DNA from: Megalobrama amblycephala
Taxonomy: Eukaryota; Chordata; Actinopteri; Cypriniformes; Xenocyprididae
Assembly (NCBI RefSeq): GCF_018812025.1
Contig: NC_063049.1
Location: 20,706,909 to 20,770,908 of the forward strand
Direction of reading: 5' to 3'
DNA length: 64,000 bases
Under the pieces are notes generated by a model. That model was not told the origin of the DNA. It made no database searches and was given only the letters and a program-made list of their open reading frames with translations. Shown here one piece after another: positions 1-11,690 of this stretch; position 1 is the first letter of the stretch; each line of letters begins with the position of its first letter. Both the position numbers and the translations under genes were made by a program.

Positions 1-299
1 CATTTTATCTCGACTTTTTTTCTCGAAATTTAACGACATTTTTCTCATAATTTAATGAATTTGTTCTCGTAATTTAACGACTTTTTCTCGTAATTTAATG
101 ACTTTATTCTCAACATTTTATCTCGACTTTTTTCTTGAAATTTAATGAGTTTTTTCTCGTAATATAATGAGTTTATTCTCAACATTTTATTTCGACTTTT
201 TTTCTCGAAATTTAACGAGTTTTTTCTCGAAATTTAACAACTTTAATCTCGAGATGGTTTTATTTTTTTATCATTGCTTGGCCCTAATCCTCATTATGT
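1..299. mobile_element. Right part of palindromic element with CACTA-like ends (copy 1, cut by window start)
   Basis: The stretch is made of about 20-bp units of the form TTTTTCTCGTAATTTAACGA and variants, ending in GCTTGGCCCTAATCCTC near position 292. The same end, preceded by the same units, closes the complete copy at 60413-61119, so this is the right arm of that family. No coding capacity is seen. It is a non-autonomous element whose left arm lies outside the window. Confidence 0.8.
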
Positions 300-1320
300 G
301 TCCTTTGTTGCGTCTCGTGAGTGAAAATCCATTCTTAAAAATGTAGCACTTAAAAATGTAGCGCTTAAAATAAGTTTTAAAAATGCATCTTAAGACATTG
401 CATTGTTTTTCCATTCTACTGCCCTGCGTCTCACGTTTTTAAAAATGAATTCTGTGTTAACCGGCCTTAAAAAGAAAAAAAGAAAACATCTTCCATTTTC
501 TTTAAGTAAAATATAATTTCTTATTTCTTACTTGAGGGTGAAATATGACCTAGAAATGTTCTTGACAGGTTCTGTGAGGTTCATCCTGTTATGGAAACAC
601 TAGCTCAGGTGTGGTTTCAACTAACAGTTTGTATCGGTTAGACGTCAGTTAACGATCTTTGTGGTTTGTAAATTGGGAAAGAAAGTGTTTTTTGTTCATA
701 GTTACTGCATGAAGTTAGGAAGTGTATTTGCATTTGTCTTCTTTTGGTATGTCTGTCATGTTTTCCTGTCTGAATGTATATATCCTGAGGCTTTGAGGAA
801 TGTGTTTTAGGTTTTTGAATGCAGCCCCTAAACTGAGAAAATTCCTCTGTGGTCTAGTGAAGGGTTTGTGTGTTATTTTAGTTTAGGTGGGTAGGGAATT
901 TAAAGTCGGAATGAAATGGAAGTTGCGATAGTACTTTCTTCCCTATTGTGACGTATATTCGAATGATTTGTCTTCTGGAATTTCATGGGATGGGAATGGG
1001 ATTTCATTTTTTGGGAACTGATTGGATCGTGGAAAGTTGGCTGTTGCTATAATTTAATGGAGGCAGATCTTGAATGCCAGTTTGCAGTCAGTTGTGAAGC
1101 ATAGTTCCACCCTCCGCTGAGACATACGTCATGAAGGGTACAGATGCCGTTTCGAGGGGAGGGGAGGTTAACGTTTTTGATTAAAGATTATGAGTCTTGT
1201 TTTTTGATTGAATTTTAATAATTTTGCAACCTTCTTTAAAAAAGTATGAATTATCCATTTAGATTTCATGGTGACTTTCAAGTGTGTCATTTCACTAGTA
1301 TTGCCAAATTTTTTTTAGTA
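300..1320. other. Unique AT-rich sequence, no gene seen
   Basis: No long open frame, no tRNA-like box pair and no clear terminal repeats were found. Composition is AT-rich throughout, with no obvious regulatory cluster. Confidence 0.5.
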
Positions 1321-1321
1321 G

Positions 1322-1846
1322 TTAAAGGTGCTAAAGAGGATTTTTTCGTCGACTGAGAATCCAAAGACTGTTACTGAGTTTTTGAAATGAGCGCATGCGT
1401 AAGAACAACCCAAAGGAACGCCTCCCAAAACTCGTGCACGAGTATTGGAACACGAGTGTTTACCACCGGCATTCGCTGTGTCGTGTTAGTGGATTCATTA
1501 TGTTGGGCTCACCGCAGGTAACTCATAATCTGCAGTTGTTACTCCTGACAAAAACATTGCATGTGGCGCCTGTGGAGTGTGGAAAGTTACTGGAGCGCGC
1601 AGCCGTGCTCGTCTCTCACAAGGAACGTCATGGCAGTGATTGACAAGCCAGAGAGCCAATCCGCGCACGATGATCGCGTAAACCATTGGCTGATGTTTTT
1701 AAGGCTCTACCTCGTGCACAGATGATATATATTAATATTATTACTTTCAGTGCACCTAATAAATAGTCTTTTATCAGTTAGTAAAGACAGTTTCAAGTAA
1801 TATTGCAAAAATGTATAAAACAAAACATCCTCTTTAGCACCTTTAA
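1322..1846. mobile_element. TTAA-flanked MITE, ends AAAGGTGCTAAAGAGGAT
   Basis: The left end reads TTAAAGGTGCTAAAGAGGAT and the right end is its reverse complement, finishing in TTAA. TTAA at both borders is the target duplication expected of piggyBac-type transposition. The interior is comparatively GC-rich (ATGCGTAAG, GCGCGCAGCC) and has no transposase. The small open frames inside are repeat-derived and are not called as genes. Confidence 0.75.
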
Positions 1847-1864
1847 TATATATTTCTAAAAAAG

Positions 1865-1870
<6 letters not shown>

Positions 1871-1950
<80 letters not shown>
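1871..1950. repeat. (TA)40 microsatellite
   Basis: Eighty bases of uninterrupted TA dinucleotides, just right of the TTAA element. It is likely to be length-variable and able to form cruciforms. Confidence 0.98.
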
Positions 1951-1951
<1 letters not shown>

Positions 1952-2097
1952 TGTTTTCAAGCAGGTTTTCTAAACACTCCCCCTTTTTTCCATTAGCCCC
2001 ACCCAATGCCAGGCTGCTGGATGCTCAAAAATGAATTTTTTATCAAGAAAAAAATATTTTATCCACATTCTGATTTGGGTGCCAATTTTAATGCTCA

Positions 2098-2322
2098 TCT
2101 TTTTAGTATCAAAATATAAAAAAAACTCTTTGTGTCTTGTTTCTTGGGTTGTTCACAGGTTTGCTGAAGCTTCCTGCTGCTGTTGTTTAGACCGAGGTAG
2201 TTTTGAGTATTCTCTAAAGGCATGTTGTCTAATTCGAAGCTATATTTGTGGTCTTGGTGGCCGGGACTTTTTTGGAATATTATTATTTTCGTCTTTTTGA
2301 GGTTAACTGACAGGGCCCATGT
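2098..2322 (-). mobile_element. Decayed LINE reverse-transcriptase fragment
   Basis: The minus-strand translation contains CQTWALSVNLKKTKIIIF followed about 20 residues later by LENTQNYLGLN and then FFYI. This order matches the C-terminal part of non-LTR retrotransposon reverse transcriptases, where a W.L.VN..KTK..F block precedes a YLG block and an AFYAIKR-like segment. The YADD catalytic motif would lie upstream (higher coordinates) and is not found. Similarity may continue out of frame to about 2005. It is a dead fragment of about 75 codons. The family is known; the exact clade (L1-like or other) is not decided. Confidence 0.75.
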
Positions 2323-2349
2323 CTGACATGCCTCTCTCTCCTTTTTTCT

Positions 2350-3235
2350 CACTCAGACTCTTCAAACAGCTAAACTGTATGGAGAAACTCTGAGCCCCTG
2401 GGCACATGACAGCCTGATCCTGAAAATAGTGCTCTGCTAACGGGGATGTCTCATCTCCACACCCACTCTCATAACCCTCCTGCAGCACCAGAAATATCAC
2501 TATATTTACCCTCAAATAAATCAGACCAGCTCCAAATCACAGCACAGTTCCTTACCAATGTCAGGTCTGGTTAAAAATGCCTCTGAATAGAATAGAATTT
2601 CTGCAATATGCTCAGAACATTTATTCATTGTTATGGAGATCATATATATTCACATCTTTTTAAGGTTTGACAGCCAGCCAGTATCATATTCAGTAGACTA
2701 AAATAAATGCCTCAGATAACTTAGATAAACATTTGCCACTGACGTCACTGTTGGACACTATGTCAAGCATTTTCAGCGTCCAAGCTGCAGTGAGTATCTT
2801 CTATTTAAGGCTGTGACTTCTGGATTGGCTCTCAGTCCATCCAGCACTTTCAAAAATACAGAAAGACACTTTACACTAGGTAATTAGGATGCATTAAGAT
2901 GTCAAGAATGTTTAGCAGCATCATTTACATTAAGCTTCAGCAGGGATTCTGTTTCCATCTTCATGATTTTCGTTACGTGGTTTACAAGGTCTTTATTGCA
3001 GAAGTGTGTGTGGAAGTGAGGCTGGATGTAACAGACAGTAGTGCATTAAAAGAGAAATTAGCTGCAGATTTTCACCAGCAGCAGTTACTACCTTTTCCAT
3101 TTCAATCGCAATTTTAGCGAGCTTTGTTGGTATGGCAAATATTTTACTATTATTTTGGTATTTTCTAAAGGATTTGCATACTGATATGCAAATATACAAA
3201 TAAAACTAGTAGATAAAAAGGGTCAGTTTTCAGAA
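2350..3235. other. Mostly unique sequence, no gene seen
   Basis: No supported gene or repeat. A CTATTTAAGG box near 2801 resembles a TATA element, but no transcript start or open frame follows it. Confidence 0.4.
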
Positions 3236-3237
3236 GA

Positions 3238-3515
3238 AGATTAAGCAGCACAAATTGATTCAACGTTGATAATAATAATAAATGTTTCTTGAGCAGCAAA
3301 TCAGCATATTAGAATGATTTCTGAAGGATCATGTGACACTGAAGACTGGAGTAATGATGCTGAAAATTCAACTTTGCCATCACAGGAATAAAATGCATTT
3401 TAATATAAAATAGAAAAAAATGTAATTATATTTCGCAGTATTACTGCATTTATTTTAATCAAATAAATGCAGCTTTGGTGAACATAAGATACATCTTTAA
3501 AAAAAAACCTTTGAA
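3238..3515 (+). repeat. Fragment of common fish element with ACTACCGTTCAAAAG ends
   Basis: The sequence contains CTGAAGGATCATGTGACACT, TTTGCCATCACAGGAATAAA and ATCAAATAAATGCAGC in the order seen in a very abundant teleost repeat. Related pieces lie at 12479-12594, 20092-20315, 30118-30395 and 45515-45740. The terminal repeat itself is not preserved here. The coding potential is nil. Confidence 0.75.
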
Positions 3516-3519
3516 TGTT

Positions 3520-4870
3520 AGTGTAATATAACAAAAATATAGTGTAATTGACAAAGAAAGGGTAGAGGGATTATTTTAAAGAATTATAATGAAGTAACAG
3601 GTGATTTTCAGTCCCATCTATTTCATTAGAAGCAATTTTAATGTATCGAAGTAGCTATTTTCAATGGCTATATTGAGAATCCTCCCTATTTTGTTTCAGT
3701 TTATAATGATATACTTTAGAAAAATTGTGCATGCCTTTTACTAATGTCTTGTTGATTAGCTGTGACCTGTTTGTTTCTGGTGTTAGCGGGGAGGGAGGAG
3801 GTTGCTCAGTATGTGGGACACGTTTTCTTAGATTTATAATACTTAGACAAATGGTGTTTGTTTTAGACCCTGTGTTTCCTCAGCTCCACTCCAGACTTGT
3901 TTTTACACTTTAGAGCCAATGTGTAATGGAAAGAGTGTAATACAAAGAGTCTGTAGACTGTGTATCACTATTCATGCAGACCAAGAGTGTGATGGAGAAA
4001 TTCAGATGTCAGCGAAAGCCTGTGAGTTTGAGTGGCAGCGGTTTGATGCGGTGAGGATCTGAAATCACCTCCTCAGTCCTACAATGGGACACCAACAAAG
4101 TAAAAGAATCCTTCCAAATACAAAAGGCTGTTTCATCATTGAACACTTTAGATGTGTTTTTGTGACTTGTGAAGGTGTGGAATTTGGGTGTATATGTCTG
4201 TTCCACTGCCGTGATCTCCTGGGTGCTTTCGGCAGCTGCATAAACAACACTAAATCCTGGGCAGCCTCTCCGCTCAGCTGGGGGTCATGACAAGGTTTGT
4301 CTCTTCCTTTCCCTTCCTCCACCCCTCTGTCTTTTCCTTGTCTCTTCCTCTCTCTCCCTCTCCGGCTATTTCTTACACATAGTCATACACACACATGCAC
4401 CCACACAGATATGGAAGTGTTCTAAATCTGGCAGGACAAATTCCTCAGGCTCTCACAGAGAACAGATCTATGAGTGCTAAAATGTGTTATCATTCACATG
4501 CTAAGAACAGTAAACCGTCCTTGGAAACACTTCCCGTTCCTTACTTTTTACAAGCAGCTTTACCAAATTCCAGATGAGGCAAAGAATTTATTAAAGGGAG
4601 AAAACTTCCACTCACAGAGATGGTATCAGACATGTTTTGAAACCTGTGAGCAACGACTTAGGCTATGATTTAGCATTTTAATGCTAATTATACATACATG
4701 TATAAATAAAACATTGAATACTGACAAGTGAAAATTCCCAATATTTGGTTAACAGTTGTGTTTTATATCATTATGTCAAACCTAATGGTTCACTCATTAC
4801 TATGAAAGAGAAAAAGTGCAATGCATAATGTGGTGTAATCACCAATCGGTAAACTCTGTTTGCCATAGGA
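3520..4870. other. Unique sequence, no gene seen; mildly GC-richer 3960-4670
   Basis: Short open frames occur on both strands but none has domain character or splice support. The part around 3960-4670 is less AT-rich and free of recognised repeats, so it could hold conserved non-coding sequence. Confidence 0.35.
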
Positions 4871-4875
4871 ACAGT

Positions 4876-6010
4876 CGGTGCGTCCGAAATCGAGTACTGT
4901 CTGCATAGGTACACTGTAAAAAAAATCCCAGTAAAATTTACGGTAAAAAAACGGCAGCTGTGGTTGCCAGAACTTTACCGTAAAAAATACGGTAGCAACG
5001 TAAAAAAAAAATCTGTTAAATTTACGGTAAAATAACATATTTCATTAACTGATATTAATGTTAATTTACCAACCTAATGAAGTACTAATATCTGTTTTGC
5101 ACCTTTATAATACACTGACAGTCACCAAACATAGTGGTGATATGAGTCACATGATGAATCAAAGTTCATCACAAGCAGCTTTTCCACAAGCTGAGGAGGA
5201 CAATGCTAATATATAGAAGGTGCACACAGTGTCATTCACACACACACTAAACGCCATCATGGTAACATGCATGAAATTTTAAAAATGCAATAAACATTAA
5301 TTTAACAACATTAGGTGTAACATAAAACCCTAATGTACAAAACTGATTAGAAAAAAATGAGAAAAACTAAGAAGAAACAGAGTTATTTCAACGAAAATAT
5401 ATCAAATGTGGAGCGTCACGCAGGGAATTGTGGGAATGTCAATTTACGGTTTTTCACTGTAAATTTTTACAATGAATTGTTATTTTCACTTCCAAAAACT
5501 GTGAATTTAACGGTATTTTACCGTAAAATTACATTAAATGTACCTAAATGTATCTATTACAGTTATTCACCGTATATAGTACGAGAACTTTCTGTAAAAC
5601 AATTAATAGTTTTTCACCGCAGTATTTTTACAGTCTTTTACTGTTAAAATCACGGTCATTTTTTACAGTGTACTAGATTTGTATTTGAACTTACTTCACG
5701 ACTGTTAAAAGAGTATATTCTATATAGTGTGAATTTGTGGAGTATAAATGAAATCCAGATGTACTACATCTGCCATGTTGTCATTATCATGTGACCTACC
5801 AGCATCAGTTGCGTTGCTTCACCTCAATTCATAAATACCCTCCCGTGGCCTCAAGGGATAATAAAGTGTCCATTGAATGCGCACTTCAGAATCTCGCCAG
5901 AAGTAGTAGGTCATCCAGGGACTTTTCACCTATTGTTTTTTGAATGCTGTGTATTTGGACATGCTACTCTGTTGGCGTACTGTTTTTCATATAGTAGGGA
6001 TTTATTTGAT
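4876..6010. mobile_element. Interspersed element split by a nested CACTG element
   Basis: The left part reads GTGCGTCCGAAATCGAGTAC, a start I associate with a common cyprinid repeat. Its continuation (TACTAGATTTGTATTTGAAC onward) resumes right after the CACTG element at 4912-5670. Outer borders are approximate. Confidence 0.45.
4912..5670. mobile_element. CACTG-ended palindromic element, ACGGT-rich family, copy 1
   Basis: It starts CACTGTAAAAAAAATCCCAG and ends TCATTTTTTACAGTG, with the flanking dinucleotide TA on both sides as a possible 2-bp target duplication. The arms are full of TTTACGGTAAAA and its complement. The central part (GTGGTGATATGAGTCACATG, CACACACACTAAACGCC) is shared with copies at 41807-42549 and 45835-46641. 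No transposase is present. Confidence 0.85.
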
Positions 6011-6409
6011 TTCAGAAGTGTCTTGAGATTCACTCTTAGGACTGCTCATGCACGTTGGCTGGACCAACCTGAAATATACAGCATTTAAATGCTGTTTGAG
6101 CATAAGAAATAACATTTATGGGGCAGTTCATGTCATATTTTGTTGCTGATTTTAAATATCTTATTAAATGTGAGTTTGAAGCAGTTTTTGAGATTTCAGG
6201 ATTCCCCCATTCAAGTAGATAGGTGTTGGTCTTGCATGGCCAAAACAGCTGCAGGGAGATGTTGCAAATATAGCAGCGGAAACTGACTTGCCTTGAAAGG
6301 GACTTTGGACAAACTCTGTTGAAAGCAGCAGAAAGTTACAACACAAAGATTGTTCCCATGTAGAACTTTACAGATTGGTCAAGGATCCATGAGGATCATG
6401 AAGGGTGAC
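6011..6409. other. Unique sequence, no gene seen
   Basis: No open frame, tRNA or repeat end was recognised here. Confidence 0.4.
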
Positions 6410-7023
6410 TTAAAGGATTAGTTCACTTTCAAATGAAAATTAGCCCAAGCTTTACTCTCCCTCAAGCCATCCTAGGTGTATATGACTCTCTTCTTTCTGA
6501 TTAACACAATCAGAGAAATATTAATAAATATCCTGACGCATTCCCAGCTTTTTTATGGCAGTAAGCGTTACCAAACGAGTATGAGCTGAAGAAAGTGCCT
6601 CCATCCTCCATCCATTCTGTATTCAACTTCAACTCTCTCAGTTCAAAAAGTTTACGTTGCATCCTAAGCCTTCCCTATTCAACTTACGGAAAAAGTGTAA
6701 CTGACATGACGCCAGTTTACACTTTCTTCGTAACTTGAATACGGAAGTCGTATTTTTTTACACAAACACATCACTTCACTTCAGAAGGCCTTTATTAACC
6801 CAATTGAGCTGTGTGAAGTTCACGTTTATGATGGATGGATGTGGATGGAGACACTTTCTTTAGCTCATGCTCATTTGGTAACGGTCCCTGCCATTGAAAG
6901 CTTGGATGCATCAGGATATTTATTAATATTTTCTGATTGTGTTCATCAGAAAGAAGAAAGTCATATACACCAGGAGGGCTTGAGGGTTAGTAAAACATGG
7001 GATCATTTTCCTTTATCCTTTAA
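6410..7023. mobile_element. TTAA-flanked palindromic MITE with 130-bp arms
   Basis: The left arm starts TTAAAGGATTAGTTCACTTT and the right arm ends CTTTATCCTTTAA. Inside, GTGTATATGACT, CAATCAGA and AAATATTAATAAATATCCTGA recur as reverse complements. The middle (about 6570-6880) is not palindromic. It belongs to the TTAAAGG-TAGTTCAC group of this window. Confidence 0.85.
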
Positions 7024-7343
7024 GGTGTGGTCACATTTGCAAAATTTGATGGGCGAAAAAGGTCCATTGTCAGTAGTGTAGAAATGTATGAAGCATAGCT
7101 CAAACAGAAGTCAATTTCAAACCAAGCAGTCAACTCACTTGACCAACACAAGCTGTTGTGAAATCTGCTTGGAGAAATCTTTTGTCCTCATTCGAAATGC
7201 CTGATTGTGTGGATTCCTATTGAAATGACTGGATTTTGACCATGAAAATTCACCCAAATACTGTTTATGTGACCACACCTTTACAGAGCTCATGTCTTCA
7301 CAGTGTAAAAACTCTTCTTAATACTTAAGTCTTAAGCCTCTTC

Positions 7344-7483
7344 TTAAAGGATTAGTTCACTTTCAAATTCATCAAAAACCTTAATTTCTTTTTGACTGAA
7401 GAAAGAAATACATAAACATCTTGGATGAAATGGGTGAGTAAATTATCATGAAACTTTAATTTGAAAGTGAACTAATCCTTTAA
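7344..7483. mobile_element. 140-bp TTAA MITE with perfect 26-bp ends
   Basis: Both ends read TTAAAGGATTAGTTCACTTT and on to CAAATT, perfectly inverted. The element is 140 bp including both TTAA copies and has no coding capacity. It is the smallest and cleanest member of this group here. Confidence 0.92.
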
Positions 7484-7489
7484 GGCTAA

Positions 7490-7970
7490 AATGATTTTCA
7501 GGATCAGGATCAAGAACTGTATTTTTCTCATGAACATGGGGCCCTGCTATCACTCTCTAGTTTTTGAGTAAATCTTCATGCTCGTGTAGGATTTCAAGCT
7601 GTCTGGTCAGTGAAGTCTTTATTTGGATCATGACTCTGTGCTGACTAAGATGAGTGATACCTGCTCCCGCTGGGGTTATTTTGATCCAGTCCTGAGAGCA
7701 GGTTTGAGTGGCAGTCTGGGGCTGCTGTGGGGGAAGTTGCAGGCCCGGACGGCAGCACATGGCAAGGGGGGAATGAGTGTTATTGCAGGAATGCAGAGAT
7801 GCCTGACCACATCATGTGAGCAAGACAGACCAGGGGAACCCCCCGCACACTTATGCTGTATCAGCCGTCATTCAGACAGACGGCATGAGGGCGAAGAGCA
7901 ACCTTGAAGAGCTGATCTGAGATCAGTTTCTTAAGCAGTTGCTGCTGTTGGAATGTGGGGAGATAAAACG
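7490..7970. other. GC-richer unique block, possible conserved non-coding sequence
   Basis: Around 7560-7940 the sequence is balanced in composition, free of known repeats and contains a TGTGCTGACTAAG box resembling a MAF half-site. Open frames on both strands overlap and lack splice structure, so no gene is called. Confidence 0.35.
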
Positions 7971-7978
7971 GGTTCCAA

Positions 7979-8091
7979 CACTCTTAAAAATAAATGGTCC
8001 AGTTAGTACAAGTGTTCCAAAAACCTTTTATTGTCAAGTTCTTTAAAAACATCTATGCCAGTTCACTGATCTGAAGAACCTATAAACTTGT
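7979..8091. repeat. Left fragment of CACTCTTAAAAATAAA element
   Basis: It begins CACTCTTAAAAATAAATGGT and continues with GTTCCAAAAACC and CTGAAGAACC, as in a common fish element rich in GGTTCTTT motifs. A related piece is at 17105-17195. The right end is missing. Confidence 0.55.
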
Positions 8092-8272
8092 AATGTAATA
8101 TATTATTGTGTTATAATCAAGTTAAGTATATCAACTTATGTAAGGAATACTGTACAGTCAGCTGGTCATTATCACACACACACACAAATCAACAGATCAG
8201 GCAGGTTTTTTTTTCCAATAATGAATAGCTGATTCTACATTATTCCACATTTTACACAACTATCCAAGTAAC

Positions 8273-8998
8273 TTAAAGGGTTAGTTCACCCAAAAATGAA
8301 AATAATGTCATTAATTACTCACCCTCATGTCGTTCTACTCCCTTAAGTCCTTCGTTCATCTTCAGAACACAAATAGTGGCTCAGTGAGGCTTATATTGCC
8401 ACAAGTTAATTTACACTTTCTGTGCCCAGAAAGATACAAAACACATATTTAAAACAGTTCATGTGATTACAGTGGTTCAACCTTAATGTTATGAAACGCC
8501 GAGAAAACTTTTTATGTGCCAAAAAACAACTTTTCAACAATATCTAGTGATGGGCGATTTCAAAACACTGCTTTGAATCTTTTGTTTCCAATCAGTGATT
8601 CGGAGCGCCAGAATCACGTGATTTCAGCAGTTTGGCATTTTGACATGCGATTCGAACCACTGATTCAAAACAAAAGATTCGAAGCAGTGTTTTGAGAACG
8701 CCCATCACTAGATATTGTTTAAAAGTCATTATTTGTTTTTTTTTGGTTGCACAAAAAGTATTCTCGTCACTTTATAATATTAAGGTTGAACCACTGTAGT
8801 CACACGAACTGTTTTAAATAAGTTTTGAGTACCTTTCTGAGTACTAAAAGTGTAAATTAACTTGGTCGCAATCGTGGCCTCACTGAGCCATCGAATTTCA
8901 TCAAAAATATCTTAATTTGTGTTCCGAAGATGAACAAAGGTCTTACGGGTGTGGAACGACATGAGGGTGAGACATTTTTGGGTGAACTAACCCTTTAA
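8273..8998. mobile_element. 726-bp TTAA palindromic MITE (TTAAAGGGTTAGTTCACCC family)
   Basis: The left end reads TTAAAGGGTTAGTTCACCCA and the right end is its reverse complement, closing with TTAA. The arms match over about 270 bp (for example CACCCTCATGTCGTTC and GAACGACATGAGGGTG). The single-stranded form would make one long hairpin. The family resembles what has been called Angel-type MITEs in zebrafish; that name is from memory. Confidence 0.92.
8545..8710. mobile_element. Nested palindrome with TAGTGATGGGCG ends
   Basis: It lies at the centre of the 726-bp TTAA element. Ends TAGTGATGGGCG and CGCCCATCACTA are inverted, and CAAAACACTGCTT and AGCAGTGTTTTG lie just inside. The dyad extends outward into the host arms, so no target duplication can be read. 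Confidence 0.6.
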
Positions 8999-8999
8999 T

Positions 9000-9559
9000 T
9001 TAACTATTATATTACTTTATATGAGAGACATGAGACTAGAACAGTGTTGGAGATAGCGGTCAATTATAAAGTTTAGAAGTCATTACAAAAATATGTGACT
9101 CTTATATATTAAATTTTTCTTGCATCACTTCCACAAGTCTTCATAAAGGGGGTCAAAATGCCCCTCATGCATTTACTATGTAAATTTTACTCTCTGTGAT
9201 GTTTTTTCCATAGGTTTTGTTGATAATATTCCCATAATAACTCCATGGATAACTCAAAATCTCAGTTTGTGCCAATTATGTCAATTTCATATTTTGTATT
9301 GAAAAAAGTTTTATAATTGAGAATGTTTGAGAAGAATGAAAGAATCAATATATTTTTTAATTATTTTATTACACTGAAAATACAGATAAAAACAGATTGC
9401 CTTTTTTTGTTGTAATATTTTTGTCTTATGTATTGTGTGTTCTGTGTTTTGGCTTGTCATTTTGAACACCTTTGTGCGTTCATGTAAGATTTTGTGTCAT
9501 GCATTCTAGGATTAATTCAGTAAGGCAGGTTAACATAAAATGCTGCATTTCTTACATCA
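9000..9559. other. Unique AT-rich sequence, no gene seen
   Basis: No open frame, repeat end or motif cluster was recognised. Confidence 0.4.
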
Positions 9560-10920
9560 TGTCATTTAAATCAGATTGAATGATGAGTTCAGAGAAGCGA
9601 CGCCTGGCCCGTTCATGAGCGTCTTGAACAAGCGCTCCTCTTGGCTCTCAACGTAGCCTGCAGTGTTTGCATTTAGCAAGTCTGTGTCCCTCATCACTCA
9701 TTCAGCTGACAGATCCAGGGTCAACAGGTAAATTCTGAAGCTCAGCCCTTTGACAATGCACACAGACTGTTGGTATCTACAAGAGAAGGAACACAAGTCT
9801 GTTTGCATTGCTGTAGAGCTCTCATCGAGGTGCCCTTCTGGATCAACAAAGAAACAAGACCCTGACTAGCAGCTCTTGACCCCACGCTGGCTCCTGTGTG
9901 GCTGAGAGCGGGACGGCTGTGTGTAGGTTGAGCTGACGGGGAGATACTATCTGACAGGCTGTTATTTGAAATAAGGCTTGTAATGGGACCGAGACATTCA
10001 GGTTATGCGGGCCTCCACCAGGGGACACAGCAGCAACGATGGGAATGTTTATTTGCCGTTGAGTGATTTTTGTGGGGACTGAGCAGAGTTCATTCATCAT
10101 GGCCAAATTCCTTGCAAATTTCCTCCATTTTGTAACCGTTCTGCGCCCGCCCCCCTCTCTCGCTTGTATTTTCTCCGATTCTCTCGCACCACACGGCCCT
10201 CCTCGCAGTCACACGTAGAGTTCTCTTGCTGTCGCCATGCACCTTTTGTCCCTGTTCTCCCAATTTTAGTGGCTTGTCAAATCAACACCTCAATCCTAAG
10301 CTTGACTTTAGCCGTGCTTTTGTGAACAATCCTCAAAAAGCCGTCAGTACAATGACATCAATTTTTCAGCTAAGTGGCCCAAATCAAAGGTGCCTTAGGC
10401 TCTTGCTTCATTCTGTGTGTTTAAGCTAAAAATAAAACCTGTGCTCAAACTGCCGTCATCCAGGCACTGCAAGAATCAGCGGGACATGTGGAGAAATAAA
10501 GCAGGAATCTTTTAATCTCTTGTCCAAGTAATAGGGGATTAAAATGCCCCCCACGGCCTCACAGCGTGGGCCTCCACCGACCCCTCCCCGCTCCCCCGGC
10601 AACCCCCTCCCGCCTGGCTCAATGGCACAACAGGCTGAACATGACCTCGCTGGCCCTTCAGTACCTCAGTGGGCATCGGGCTCCACTTTTTGGAACAAGT
10701 CCCCGGCCCTGTCAGCTCATTCCATTGTGCTTCGAATTAACCCCCTCTGCATCTCAAAGAGACCCCGCTCTCCCTGCTGCCGGGCCTCTGAAGAAATGCT
10801 GGCCCCACACCCTCCCCAGCCCATCATGCCTTGCTTTCTGCTGAAAAATCCCTCATACTCCACTAGCCATGAGGAGAAGAAAGAGGCCTTAATATGTTTT
10901 GACCACTGCTGAATTGCTGT
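9560..10920. other. Repeat-free GC-richer block, likely conserved non-coding sequence
   Basis: This 1.3-kb block stands out by composition and by absence of transposon ends. It includes CCACCAGGGGAC at 10014-10025 (one base off a CTCF core), a TCF/LEF-like ATCAAAG near 10384 and a CCCC-rich part at 10560-10620. Two overlapping open frames at 10544-10912 (+) have proline-rich translations but no splice sites or domain character. I read it as a candidate enhancer region, by inference. Confidence 0.4.
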
Positions 10921-11211
10921 TCAAAATACACAGGGTTGAATTGTATTGCATTGTATTGTATGATAGTCTTAACCCTCTCTGTTGTTATTGTTAATGTAAG
11001 CAAATGAAATCAAACATGTAATGTGACTGTCTAATAATGCTGAGAGTTTTTGTGTTTCCATAAATGCACAATTTTCCTCCTTTGATCTTTCCTGACGCAG
11101 AGCTTCTCTTAAAGAAGTGAGCCTGTTAACTTCAGTGTACAGAAGTTCAGTTTAACAAAAAATGTACAATTTATTAAGGATTCCCTTCCAGAACTCCGTG
11201 TGATGACACAT

Positions 11212-11245
11212 ACTCTACTGGTCAAATGTTTGGGGTCGGTAAGAT
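11212..11245. mobile_element. Left end of ACTACCGTTCAAAAG element
   Basis: ACTCTACTGGTCAAATGTTT followed by GGGGTCGGTAAGA is a diverged copy of the family terminal repeat. A Tc1-like element begins immediately at the next TA, so the host element was split by that insertion. The matching right end is at 12479-12594. Confidence 0.7.
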
Positions 11246-11690
11246 ATACAGTATCTCACAGAAGTGAGTACACCCCTCACATTTTTGTAAATATTTTATT
11301 ATATCTTTTCATGTGACAACACTGAAGAAATGACACTTTGCTACAATGTAAAGTAGTGAGTGTACAGCTTGTATAACAGTGTAAATTTGCTGTCCCCTCA
11401 AAATAACTCAACACACAGCCATTAATGTCCAAACCACTGGCCACAAAAGTGAGTACAGCCCTAAGTGAAAATGTCCAAATTGGGCCCAATTAGCCATTTT
11501 CTCTCCCCGTTGTCATGTGACTCGTTAGTGTTACAATGTCTCAGGTGTGAATGGGGAGCAGGTGTGTTAAATTTGGTGTTATCGCTCTCACTCTCCCATA
11601 CTGGTCACTGGAAGTTCAACATGGCACCTCAACTCTCTGAGGATCTGAAAAAAAGAATTGTTACTCTACATAAAGATGGCATAGGCTCAA
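11245..11690 (+). mobile_element. Tc1-like transposon, 5' part only
   Basis: It starts TACAGTATCTCACAGAAGTG at a TA dinucleotide and carries the GTGAGTACACCCC type of Tc1 terminal repeat, with a second GTGAGTACAGCCC direct-repeat-like site near 11450. The transposase start follows at 11621. Sequence identity to a Tc1 element stops at about 11690, where another transposon begins, so the 3' part and right terminal repeat are lost. Confidence 0.85.
11621..11688 (+). pseudogene. Tc1-like transposase, N-terminal stub
   Basis: The frame opens MAPQLSEDLKKRIVTLHKDG, the usual start of a fish Tc1-type transposase and its first helix-turn-helix. Only about 22 codons remain of an expected 340 or so, and the frame then runs into unrelated transposon sequence. 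The DDE catalytic residues are absent, so it is inactive. The start is the first ATG after the terminal-repeat region. Confidence 0.8.

Noticed and set aside
1707..2006. Minus-strand frame encoding a Tyr-Ile repeat
   Set aside because: It is simply the (TA)n microsatellite translated.
9664..9727. 64-bp segment between a CTGCAG acceptor-like and an ACAGGTAAAT donor-like site
   Set aside because: Two of the three frames are open, but the acceptor tract is weak and no companion exon is visible. Chance is the simpler explanation.
10544..10912. Proline-rich open frame of 122 codons, with a second frame open over the same bases
   Set aside because: Two frames open at once in a C-rich stretch point to low stop density. 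No splice sites fit its borders.
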